Positions 1 to 5,692 of a stretch of DNA of 6,127 nt are shown here, piece after piece. The stretch is from contig JANWUU010000323.1 in the NCBI GenBank assembly GCA_025057735.1, forward strand, positions 1-6,127, given 5' to 3'. The stretch is from Burkholderiaceae bacterium. Its GTDB lineage: Bacteria > Pseudomonadota > Gammaproteobacteria > Burkholderiales > Burkholderiaceae. Under the pieces are notes generated by a model. It was not told where the DNA came from, did no database searches, and was given only the letters and a program-made list of their open reading frames with translations. The first letter of the stretch is position 1, and each line of letters begins with the position of its first letter. The position numbers and the translations under genes are program-made.

Positions 1-1339
1 AGTTCCATTCGCGGTTGCCTTCCGCGCGCAGGCCGAGGGCGTAGAACTTCAGCGCGCGCGCAAAGCCGGCATTGCCGCGCCAGGTTTCGACCTCCTCTTC
101 GCTCGGCGGCGACGGCGCCGGCGGCAGCGCCGGCGGTGTCGTGAGCTCCTCGGCGGCCAAGCGCCCGTAGAAATCGAGCCGCCGCGCCAGTTCCGCGAAC
201 GCTGCCGCGGCTTCGGCGGCGCGACCGCCCGCCTGCAGCGCGCGCGCGTGCCAGTAACTCCAGGACGGCTCGCGCCGCAGGTCCGCCGGCATGCGCTCGA
301 TCGTCTCGCGCACCGTCTCCCAGTCCGCACCCTGGGCGTCGCCGCGCAGCGCGGCCCGCACCATCCATTCGAGGACCTCATCGGCGCGCGCGGTCTCGGG
401 CGCCACACCAACCAGCCCGCCGCCACGCTTGTACCAGGCCAGGGCCTCCGGCATCAGCCGGTAGGCGGCCATGTGACCGATGCGACCCCATCGCTGGGCG
501 CGCGCCGCGGCGGTCTGGTGCGGCTCGAGCCGCAGCGCCCAGCGGGCGGCCTGCGCGGGATCCTCCCGCGCCAGCCGCGCGATCGCCACGTGGGCCAGCT
601 CGCGCTCCGCGGCCAGTCGCTTCTCGCGGCTGGCAAGCCACTCGGCCGGCCGATCGATCGCCAGCGCGACCGAGCCGGCATTCACCCCCGGCAGCCACGC
701 CACCAGCCGCCGGGCCACCGCGGGCTGGTTGCTCTCCACCAGCGCCCGCATGCGCGCCCAGGGCGAGAGGCGATCGTCCACCAGCAAGGCCTCGGTGAGC
801 GCCCAGCAGCCGTCGCCGCCCGGCTCACGGCTGGTCAGCAGCACACGGCGCGCCTCGGCGGCCAGCTCCTCGATGCGGCGGCCCTCGTTGCGCTGATAGC
901 GCACGAGCGCGGCATAGCAGCGCAGTTGGGCATCATCGCCCCACACCAGGCGCGGCAGCTCGCGTTCGAAGGCGGCATAGTCGCGGCGCGCGGCCAGCGC
1001 CAGCAGCCAGTCGAGCCGCAGGCGGTCGGCGACGTATTCGCCGGCGTGACGCTCGAGAAAGGCGAGCACGTCGGCATCGGGCACCGCACGCGGGTCTGCG
1101 CGCAGGCGCATTTGCAGCCGCCAGAGCTCGACATAGACCGCGAGCGGGTGATCGCGCAGGCGCGCGGCGAGCGCCTCGAACCGCTCGCGGTTGCCCACCG
1201 TGGCCGCCTCGCGCGCAGCCAGGAAGGCCTCGTCGGCCGCCGCGGCAGCGCGTGTCGCCGCGGCCAGCGCGGCGCGGCCCTCGGCGTGCACGAACCCCGA
1301 AAAAAGGGTGCAGGCGATGACCAGGGCCACGCGTAACAT
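1..1339 (-). CDS. slt: Soluble lytic murein transglycosylase (Slt70-like), N-terminal part, runs off left edge
   Basis: Reading the minus strand from the ATG at 1339 gives 446 uninterrupted residues that continue past base 1. Residues 1-19 look like a Sec signal peptide (MLRVALVIAC TLFSGFVHA, predicted cut after A19), so the protein should act in the periplasm. The rest is Ala/Leu/Arg-rich helical sequence typical of the Slt70 superhelical U-domain. Recognisable family signatures are HPLAVYVELWRL (64-75), the SYWHARALQAGGRAAEA segment (361-377), FYGRLAAEEL (390-399) and GNREWN (441-446), the last matching the segment leading into the linker region of Slt70. The catalytic GEWL-like domain with its Glu would lie beyond the window, so activity cannot be checked. 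The family cleaves peptidoglycan glycan strands to 1,6-anhydromuropeptides. A Pro-rich stretch (402-412) follows the FYG motif. The gene is divergent from the cyclo-ligase gene. The start is chosen because it places the signal peptide at the N-terminus; the Shine-Dalgarno match is weak. VIAC at 7-10 resembles a lipobox but is too close to the N-terminus. Confidence 0.9.
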   Translation of the reverse strand, partial: MLRVALVIACTLFSGFVHAEGRAALAAATRAAAAADEAFLAAREAATVGNRERFEALAARLRDHPLAVYVELWRLQMRLRADPRAVPDADVLAFLERHAGEYVADRLRLDWLLALAARRDYAAFERELPRLVWGDDAQLRCYAALVRYQRNEGRRIEELAAEARRVLLTSREPGGDGCWALTEALLVDDRLSPWARMRALVESNQPAVARRLVAWLPGVNAGSVALAIDRPAEWLASREKRLAAERELAHVAIARLAREDPAQAARWALRLEPHQTAAARAQRWGRIGHMAAYRLMPEALAWYKRGGGLVGVAPETARADEVLEWMVRAALRGDAQGADWETVRETIERMPADLRREPSWSYWHARALQAGGRAAEAAAAFAELARRLDFYGRLAAEELTTPPALPPAPSPPSEEEVETWRGNAGFARALKFYALGLRAEGNREWN

Positions 1340-1375
1340 CGAAAACCAGCCTATCACAGCGTCGCGCCGGCCAGC
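1340..1375. promoter_or_regulatory. Short divergent intergenic region between slt and the 5-formyl-THF cyclo-ligase gene
   Basis: Only 36 bases separate the two start codons, so the promoters of both genes must overlap each other or lie within the opposite gene's coding sequence. Weak -10-like words are visible (TATCAC at 1352-1357 and TAACAT at 1334-1339 on the plus strand; GATAGG on the minus strand), but none has a convincing -35 partner. Neither gene has a strong Shine-Dalgarno sequence here. In many gammaproteobacteria 6S RNA (ssrS) lies directly upstream of the cyclo-ligase gene; there is no room for it here. The presence of regulatory sites is inferred from geometry only. Confidence 0.35.
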
Positions 1376-1945
1376 ATGCAGAAAACGGACGCGGAAGATA
1401 CCGATCTTCGCCGCACCGAGCTGCGCGCGCAGCTGATCGCGGCGCGCCAGGTGCTCGCCAATCGGGCCGAGGCGGAACGCGTCCTCGCGGCGCGCGTGGC
1501 GCGCTGGCTGCGCACGATGCCGGTGACGCGGCTCGCCTTTTTTTGGCCGATCCGCGGCGAACCGGACCTGACCGGCACGATCGCCGCCTGGCTGGCAGAG
1601 GATGCGCAGCGCCGCGCGGCGCTGCCCGTGATCGCCGGCGACCTGCTGGAGTTCGCGCCCTGGGCCCCGGACACGCCGATGCGCGTCGGCGCCTACGGCA
1701 TCCGCGAGCCGGCGCGCCACGCCCGCATCAACCCGCAGCTGCTGCTGATTCCGTGCGTAGGCGTCGACAGCCAGCGCTACCGGCTCGGCTACGGCGGCGG
1801 GTACTACGACCGCACGCTGGCGCGCCTCGATCCGCGACCGGTGACGGTGGGCATCGCGTTCGAATGCGGCCGGGTGAATACCATCGGCCCGCAGCCGCAC
1901 GACATCCGCCTTGATCTCGTGATCACCGAGGCCGGCGTTCTGTAG
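1376..1945 (+). CDS. ygfA: 5-formyltetrahydrofolate cyclo-ligase (5,10-methenyl-THF synthetase)
   Basis: This 189-residue protein matches the usual length of the family. It catalyses the ATP-dependent conversion of 5-formyl-THF to 5,10-methenyl-THF in the cytoplasm, recycling a folate form that inhibits one-carbon enzymes. The clearest signature is RLGYGGGYYDRTL (136-148), the glycine-rich phosphate-binding loop of the family. Other family features are the FFWPIRGEPDL segment (55-65), the PCVGVD strand (126-131) and the C-terminal HDIRLDLVITEAGV (175-188). The N-terminus is an Arg/Ala-rich helix, also typical. The ATG is chosen because it gives family length, although the upstream sequence has no good Shine-Dalgarno match. 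A run of seven T (1538-1544) encodes part of FFW. The gene faces metF, whose substrate pool it feeds, but sits on the opposite strand, so the two are not co-transcribed. The gene is also called fau or fthC in other species. Confidence 0.95.
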   Translation: MQKTDAEDTDLRRTELRAQLIAARQVLANRAEAERVLAARVARWLRTMPVTRLAFFWPIRGEPDLTGTIAAWLAEDAQRRAALPVIAGDLLEFAPWAPDTPMRVGAYGIREPARHARINPQLLLIPCVGVDSQRYRLGYGGGYYDRTLARLDPRPVTVGIAFECGRVNTIGPQPHDIRLDLVITEAGVL

Positions 1946-1975
1946 CGCGCTGCGGCGGGCGGCCGGATCAGCGCG
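1946..1975. terminator. Weak inverted repeat between convergent cyclo-ligase and metF genes
   Basis: The arms CGCGCTG (1946-1952) and CAGCGCG (1969-1975) are perfectly complementary, with a 16-base GC-rich loop. The repeat begins right after the cyclo-ligase stop codon and overlaps the metF stop codon on the other strand, a position suited to a bidirectional terminator. There is no T tract on either side, so intrinsic termination is doubtful. In a GC-rich genome a 7-base repeat may also arise by chance. Confidence 0.25.
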
Positions 1976-2804
1976 GCAGGCCGAGCCGCTGCCAGAGCGC
2001 GAGCGTGGGCTCCGCCTGGTTCATCGTGTAAAAGTGCAGGCCGGGCGCGCCTTCGGATAAAAGCCGCTCGCACAGCCGCGTCACGACCTCGAGTCCGAAG
2101 GCGCGGATCGCCTCGCGGTCGTCGCCGAAACTGGCCAGCCGCAAGCGCAGCCAGCGCGGGATTTCCGCGCCACAGGCATCCGAAAAGCGCGCCAGTTGCG
2201 CGAAATTGGTGATCGGCATGATGCCCGGCACGATCGGCACCGCGCAGCCAAGACGCTGCACGTCCTCGCGGAAACGCAGGTAAGCATCGGCGTTGTAAAA
2301 GTACTGCGTGATCGCCGAATTGGCGCCGGCCTGCACCTTGCGCACGAAATGGCGCAAATCTTCCTCGGGAGAGCGCGCCTGTGGGTGGAATTCGGGGTAG
2401 GCGGCCACCTCGATGTGGAACCAGTCGCCGCTGTGATTGCGGATTAGTTCGACCAGCTCGTTGGCGTGGGCGAGTTCGCCGCCCGCCGTGCCGACGCCCG
2501 AGGGCAGATCGCCGCGCAACGCCACCAGACGCCGGATGCCGGCGGCGCGGTAACGGTCCAGCAATTCAACTATCGCCGCACGGGTGGCGCCGATGCAGGA
2601 GATGTGCGGCGCCACCGCCAGCCCCTCGCGGTGGATCTCCATCACGGTGGCAAACGTGCCTTCGCGGGTGGAGCCGCCGGCGCCGAAGGTTACGGAGAAA
2701 AAATCCGGCCTCAGCGCGGCGAGCTGCGCGCGTACGGCGCGCAGCTTCTGCGCGCCCTCTGGCGTCTTCGGCGGGAAAAATTCGAAGCTGAACGTGCGCG
2801 GCAT
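1968..2804 (-). CDS. metF: Methylenetetrahydrofolate reductase
   Basis: The product is 278 residues, within the usual range of bacterial MetF (about 275-300). It reduces 5,10-methylene-THF to 5-methyl-THF using an FAD cofactor, supplying the methyl group for methionine synthesis from homocysteine. It begins with the family signature FSFEFFPPKT (5-14), in which E8 corresponds to the catalytic Glu28 of E. coli MetF. Next come the SVTFGAGGSTRE segment (37-48), PHISCIG (67-72), LVALRGDLP (93-101) with D99 matching E. coli Asp120, AGANSAITQYFYNADAY (159-175), VPGIMPI (192-198) and GLHFYTMNQ (255-263). The frame stays open upstream to 2912, but the start at 2804 is preferred: it puts the FEFFPPK motif near the N-terminus and has a good Shine-Dalgarno (TAAGGA, 2817-2812). 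It is the last gene of the ahcY operon, 10 bases after the membrane-protein gene. Confidence 0.97.
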   Translation of the reverse strand: MPRTFSFEFFPPKTPEGAQKLRAVRAQLAALRPDFFSVTFGAGGSTREGTFATVMEIHREGLAVAPHISCIGATRAAIVELLDRYRAAGIRRLVALRGDLPSGVGTAGGELAHANELVELIRNHSGDWFHIEVAAYPEFHPQARSPEEDLRHFVRKVQAGANSAITQYFYNADAYLRFREDVQRLGCAVPIVPGIMPITNFAQLARFSDACGAEIPRWLRLRLASFGDDREAIRAFGLEVVTRLCERLLSEGAPGLHFYTMNQAEPTLALWQRLGLPR

Positions 2805-2817
2805 GCGGTCTTCCTTA
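2805..2817 (-). promoter_or_regulatory. metF ribosome binding site overlapping the upstream stop codon
   Basis: On the minus strand TAAGGA (2817-2812) contains the TAA stop of the preceding gene and matches six consecutive bases of the ideal Shine-Dalgarno. Seven bases then lead to the metF ATG. The overlap suggests translational coupling: ribosomes ending on the small membrane-protein gene are placed directly at the metF start. The site also decides the metF start among in-frame options. Confidence 0.75.
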
Positions 2818-3159
2818 CCGCCGGGGCAGCAGCGCCGACAGCGCCCCGGAGATGACCGAATACAGCAGCGCGCCGCCAAACGCCCACCAGAAGCCGTCGA
2901 CCTCGAAACCACGCAACATCGAGCCGACCGCCCAGAACAGCAGGGCGTTGATCACCAGCAGGAACAGGCCCAGTGTCAGGATCGTCACCGGCAGCGTCAA
3001 CAGGACGAGCAGCGGGCGCACCAGGGTGTTAAAAAGCCCCAGCACCAAGACCGCGATCAGCGCGTGCGGCCACCAGGCGGTGATGCGTACCCCCGGCAGG
3101 ATCTGCGTGACCAGCCACAGCGCCAACGCGTTCAGCAACCAGACGAGCAACAGGCGCAT
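2815..3159 (-). CDS. Small four-helix membrane protein, PF04020-like ("phage holin family 4" / YvlD type)
   Basis: This 114-residue hydrophobic protein has about four predicted membrane segments (roughly 3-22, 31-47, 51-72 and 88-110). Features characteristic of the PF04020 family are FNTLVRPLLVLLTLP (43-57), LGLFLLVINALLFW (63-76) and GFWWAFGGALLYSVIS (89-104). The family is often labelled "phage holin" from distant similarity, but it is chromosomally encoded in many bacteria and its function is not established; there are no phage genes nearby. From established synteny, a small protein of this kind lies between ahcY and metF in Pseudomonas and several betaproteobacteria, so its place in a SAM-cycle operon is conserved. 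It starts 7 bases after the reductase stop codon and its own TAA is part of the metF ribosome binding site. A role in transport or membrane association of the methyl cycle would be speculation. Confidence 0.88.
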   Translation of the reverse strand: MRLLLVWLLNALALWLVTQILPGVRITAWWPHALIAVLVLGLFNTLVRPLLVLLTLPVTILTLGLFLLVINALLFWAVGSMLRGFEVDGFWWAFGGALLYSVISGALSALLPRR

Positions 3160-3166
3160 CGCGGTC

Positions 3167-4087
3167 TTAGCGGGTGCCGTCGACGTAGGGCTTCAGCGCC
3201 GCGTAGATGGCGGCGTTCACCGGCGCCGACAGTCCCGCCTCGCGTGCCATGCGGGCAACGGCGCCGGCCAGCCAGGGCGCTTCTAAGCGGTTGCCGTGCG
3301 TCAGGTCGTGCAGCATCGAGGCGCGCATCGAGGGCGGCAGCCAGTCGACAATGCGCAGGGTAGCGGCCACGATGTCCTCGCCCAGCCGCACGCCGCGGGC
3401 GCGTGCCACCGCCACCGTCTCCTCGATGGCGGCCACCAGGGTCGGGCGAATGTCGGGATCGCTACGCACGACGCCGATGGGCTGGCGCGTCAGGCAGGTG
3501 AGTCCGGACACGGCCGACAGGAAGACGAATTTCTCCCACAGCGCGCGTTCGATGTCCTCCACCACCTCGACGTCGATGCCGGCGGCACGCGCCGCCTGCG
3601 CGAACGCCTGCACGCGGGGCGCTTGCGCCGGCAGGAAGGCGCCGACGCGCAGGCGCGCGTAGGGTCCGCTCTGCTCGATCACGCCCGGCGACTTGATCGT
3701 GGCGGAGATCTGCGCCACCCCGCCGGCGATGCGCGCCTCGCCCAGCACGCGGCGCAGAATCAGATGGCTTTCGACGCCGTTCTGGAACGGGATCACCAGC
3801 GCGTCGGCGGCGAGGGCCGGCGCCAGACGCGCGGCCGCCGTCTCCACGTCCCACAGCTTGGTGCAGAACATGACGACCTCGGCGGCCGGCAGCCGCGCCG
3901 GATCGTCGTCGGCGGTCACCGCCGGCAGATGCAGCGGCGCCAGCGTGGACTCGATGCGCAGTCCCTGCTGCCGCAATGCTTGCAGATGGGCGCCGCGGGC
4001 GACGAAGGCCACGTCGTGGCCGGCGCGGGCCAGCTGGGCGCCGAAATAGCCGCCGACGCCGCCGGCTCCGAAGACGAGCACGCGCAT
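3167..4087 (-). CDS. Ketopantoate reductase family (PanE/ApbA) oxidoreductase; exact substrate uncertain
   Basis: The 306-residue product has an N-terminal Rossmann fold with the nucleotide motif VFGAGGVGGYFG (5-16), and a basic residue after the second strand (R31) consistent with NADPH. CTKLWD (75-80) carries the family Lys (K77), and FQNGVES (101-107) carries the conserved Asn (N103). The C-terminal helical domain holds the catalytic Lys in LWEKFVF (K186), and Ser and Glu spaced as in E. coli PanE (S257 and E269, matching Ser244 and Glu256). However, the Asn four residues after the catalytic Lys in E. coli PanE (Asn180) is L190 here. The family reduces 2-dehydropantoate to pantoate in coenzyme A synthesis, but many members with a KFVFL-type motif have no proven substrate, so panE is not assigned. 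The gene lies 25 bases after ahcY and 7 bases before the membrane-protein gene, clearly within the operon. It has only a weak GC-rich ribosome binding sequence. Confidence 0.88.
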   Translation of the reverse strand: MRVLVFGAGGVGGYFGAQLARAGHDVAFVARGAHLQALRQQGLRIESTLAPLHLPAVTADDDPARLPAAEVVMFCTKLWDVETAAARLAPALAADALVIPFQNGVESHLILRRVLGEARIAGGVAQISATIKSPGVIEQSGPYARLRVGAFLPAQAPRVQAFAQAARAAGIDVEVVEDIERALWEKFVFLSAVSGLTCLTRQPIGVVRSDPDIRPTLVAAIEETVAVARARGVRLGEDIVAATLRIVDWLPPSMRASMLHDLTHGNRLEAPWLAGAVARMAREAGLSAPVNAAIYAALKPYVDGTR

Positions 4088-4112
4088 GCGGCCGCCGCCC
4101 CGCGCCGCCGCC

Positions 4113-5546
4113 TCAGTACCGGTAATGCTCGGGCTTGTACGGCCCTTCCTTCGGCACGCCGATGTAGCGCGCCTGGGCGTCGGTCAGTTCGGTCAGTTGC
4201 GCATCGAAGCGCGACAGTTGCAGCCGCGCCACCTTTTCGTCCAGATGTTTCGGCAGCGTGTAGACGCCCACCGGGTAGCGGGCGGTGTTCGTGAACAGCT
4301 CGATCTGCGCCAGCACCTGGTTGGCGAAGGACGAACTCATCACGTAGCTCGGGTGTCCGGTGGCGCAGCCCAGGTTCACCAGTCGGCCCTTGGCGAGCAG
4401 GATGATCCGCTTGCCGTCCGGGAAGATCACGTGATCGACCTGCGGCTTGATTTCCTCCCAGCGGTACTGCGCCAGCGAGGCCACGTCGATCTCGTTGTCG
4501 AAATGCCCGATGTTGCACACGATCGCCTGATCCTTCATGCGCTTCATGTGCTCGTGCGTGATGACGTGGAAGTTGCCGGTGGCGGTGACGAAGATGTCCG
4601 CCTTGTCGGCGGCGTAATCCATCGTCACCACGCGGTAGCCCTCCATGGCCGCCTGCAGCGCGCAGATGGGATCGATCTCGGTCACCCACACCTGGGCACG
4701 TAGGGCGCGCAGCGCCTGCGCCGAGCCCTTGCCGACGTCGCCATAGCCGCAGACGACGGCGATCTTGCCGGCGATCATCACGTCAGTGGCGCGCTTGATG
4801 CCGTCCACCAGCGACTCGCGGCAACCGTACAGGTTGTCGAACTTGCTCTTCGTGACCGAGTCGTTGACGTTGATGGCCGGGAATGCGAGCCGCCCTTCTT
4901 TGGCCATCTGGTACAGGCGTTTCACGCCGGTCGTGGTCTCTTCGGTCACGCCCTTGATGTGTTTGATGCGCCGCGAGTACCAGTTCGGGTCGAGCGCCAG
5001 GTGACGCTTGATCGAGGCGAACAGGTGCTGCTCTTCCTCGCTCGTCGGGTGCTCGAGCAGCGACGGATCGGTTTCGGCCCGCGTGCCCAGGTGCAGCAGC
5101 AGCGTGGCGTCGCCGCCGTCGTCCAGGATCATGTTGGCGTAGGCCGGCTGGCCGTTGGCCGCCGCCGGCCACTCGAAGATGCGGTGCGTGTACTCCCAGT
5201 AATCGGCCAGCGTCTCGCCCTTGACCGCGAACACCGGCGTGCCGTTGGCGGCGATCGCCGCGGCGGCGTGATCCTGCGTGGAGAAAATGTTGCAGGAGGC
5301 CCAGCGTACCTGCGCGCCAAGCGCCTCCAGCGTCTGGATCAGCACCGCGGTCTGGATCGTCATGTGCAGGCTGCCGGCGATGCGCGCGCCACGCAGCGGC
5401 TGCTGCGCGCGGTACTCCTCGCGGATCGCCATTAAACCCGGCATCTCCGTTTCGGCGATGCGGATTTCTTTGCGGCCCCACTCGGCGAGGCCCAGGTCGG
5501 CGACGACGAAATCCTGAGTCGGGTTCGGTTTCAGCACGGCGCTCAT
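4113..5546 (-). CDS. ahcY: S-adenosylhomocysteine hydrolase (adenosylhomocysteinase)
   Basis: The 477-residue product cleaves S-adenosylhomocysteine reversibly into homocysteine and adenosine, relieving product inhibition of methyltransferases. It is a cytoplasmic NAD-dependent enzyme, normally tetrameric. Visible motifs: [12 protein letters not shown] (59-70) with the substrate His and Thr; NMILDDGGD (138-146); TEETTTG (201-207); [13 protein letters not shown] (226-238) with K233 and D237; the NAD loop CGYGDVGKG (266-274); and the C-terminal KPEHYRY (471-477), which reaches the neighbouring NAD site in the family. An insertion of about 40 residues (around 150-195) is the one usual in bacterial Ahc[14 protein letters not shown] (278-290) has an Arg (R283) where Gly is common, probably harmless. 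The start at 5546 is chosen over the open frame to 5717 because a strong AAGGAGGG lies just upstream and the riboswitch fills the rest. It is the first gene of the operon. Confidence 0.98.
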   Translation of the reverse strand: MSAVLKPNPTQDFVVADLGLAEWGRKEIRIAETEMPGLMAIREEYRAQQPLRGARIAGSLHMTIQTAVLIQTLEALGAQVRWASCNIFSTQDHAAAAIAANGTPVFAVKGETLADYWEYTHRIFEWPAAANGQPAYANMILDDGGDATLLLHLGTRAETDPSLLEHPTSEEEQHLFASIKRHLALDPNWYSRRIKHIKGVTEETTTGVKRLYQMAKEGRLAFPAINVNDSVTKSKFDNLYGCRESLVDGIKRATDVMIAGKIAVVCGYGDVGKGSAQALRALRAQVWVTEIDPICALQAAMEGYRVVTMDYAADKADIFVTATGNFHVITHEHMKRMKDQAIVCNIGHFDNEIDVASLAQYRWEEIKPQVDHVIFPDGKRIILLAKGRLVNLGCATGHPSYVMSSSFANQVLAQIELFTNTARYPVGVYTLPKHLDEKVARLQLSRFDAQLTELTDAQARYIGVPKEGPYKPEHYRY

Positions 5547-5580
5547 CTCGCGCCCTCCTTTGGAAAAAGAAGTTTGCGAG
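5547..5580 (-). promoter_or_regulatory. Shine-Dalgarno-masking hairpin upstream of ahcY (riboswitch expression platform)
   Basis: In the transcript, CTTCTTT (5572-5566) can pair with AAAGGAG (5561-5555), seven pairs including one G-U, closing a four-base loop. This covers the AAGGAGGG ribosome binding site (5560-5553). An outer stem of five perfect pairs joins CTCGC (5580-5576) to GCGAG (5551-5547), which abuts the start codon. The outer 5' strand shares bases 5578-5580 with the pseudoknot strand of the SAH aptamer, so both cannot form fully together. This fits a translational on-switch: without SAH the hairpin hides the ribosome site; with SAH the pseudoknot takes the shared bases and loosens it. 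The pairing is read from sequence; the mechanism is inferred. Confidence 0.65.
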
Positions 5581-5663
5581 CGCCGTTGACACGTGGCCGC
5601 ACCGCAGGCGCGGCTGCCCCGAGCCTGGCGGAGGCGACTCCGTTGCAACGCTCCTCGGGGCAA
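5578..5663 (-). promoter_or_regulatory. SAH riboswitch aptamer in the ahcY leader
   Basis: The leader shows the SAH riboswitch pattern known from Ralstonia and other proteobacteria. P1 pairs CCCCGAG (5660-5654) with CTCGGGG (5623-5617) and can be extended by three pairs to 5663/5614. Inside it, GAGCGTTGCAA is followed by the P2 hairpin CGGAG-TCGC-CTCCG (5642-5629), then CCAGGCTCG, the conserved core segment. A pseudoknot pairs GAGCG (5653-5649) with CGCTC (5582-5578). Between P1 and the pseudoknot strand lies a variable P4 region, longer than in Ralstonia, with alternative stems: GCCGC (5614-5610) with GCGGC (5600-5596), or CCG (5613-5611) with CGG (5585-5583). The class binds S-adenosylhomocysteine, rejects SAM, and raises expression. 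Its position before ahcY, whose enzyme removes SAH, agrees fully. Confidence 0.93.
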
Positions 5664-5669
5664 GCGGGA

Positions 5670-5675
5670 AGTATA
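5670..5675 (-). promoter_or_regulatory. -10 box of the ahcY operon promoter
   Basis: TATACT on the minus strand differs from the sigma-70 consensus TATAAT at one base. Transcription about seven bases further on would begin near 5663, exactly where the extended P1 helix of the riboswitch starts. No good -35 is present at 16-18 bases (CGCGCT region around 5693-5698). TTGACG at 5686-5681 is too close to serve. The promoter may need an activator or may be a weak -35 type. Confidence 0.55.
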
Positions 5676-5677
5676 CC

Positions 5678-5692
5678 GGCCGTCAACCGGCC
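5678..5692 (-). other. Short hairpin over the stop codon of the HD-GYP gene
   Basis: GGCCG (5692-5688) and CGGCC (5682-5678) are complementary, with a five-base loop that holds most of the TGA stop region. No T tract follows and the ahcY -10 box starts two bases later, so it is not a convincing intrinsic terminator. It may slow read-through from the HD-GYP gene into the riboswitch leader. Confidence 0.2.

Noticed and set aside
1308..1318. VIAC in the Slt signal peptide as a lipobox (membrane-bound transglycosylase)
   Set aside because: The Cys is at residue 10, too early for a lipoprotein signal, and a standard signal peptidase I site (VHA) follows at residue 19.
248..1336. Plus-strand open frame of 362 codons across the slt region
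   Set aside because: Its product has no recognisable family features and is rich in Arg, Gln, His and Gly, as expected for an antisense shadow of GC-rich coding sequence. The opposite strand encodes a clear Slt70 N-terminus with signal peptide.
1538..1544. Run of seven T in the cyclo-ligase gene as a possible frameshift or slippage site
   Set aside because: The reading frame is intact and the run encodes the family-typical FFWP segment; no alternative frame gives a sensible product.
2805..2912. Upstream extension of metF to an ATG at 2912
   Set aside because: It would overlap the membrane-protein gene and add 36 Arg/Cys-rich residues before the conserved FEFFPPK start; the 2804 ATG has a good ribosome site.
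4088..4112. GC-rich gap between ahcY and the reductase gene as a terminator
   Set aside because: The sequence is a GGCGGCGG-type tract with a GCGGCCGC palindrome but no stem followed by a T tract; close spacing favours an operon.
3296..4294. Plus-strand open frame of 332 codons opposite the reductase and ahcY end
   Set aside because: Antisense shadow of two well-supported genes; composition is His/Arg/Gln-rich without motifs, and it crosses the boundary between the two genes.
5641..5650. Perfect palindrome CGTTGCAACG as an operator site
   Set aside because: It coincides with the conserved GCGNTGCAA core of the SAH riboswitch, which explains it better than a protein-binding site.
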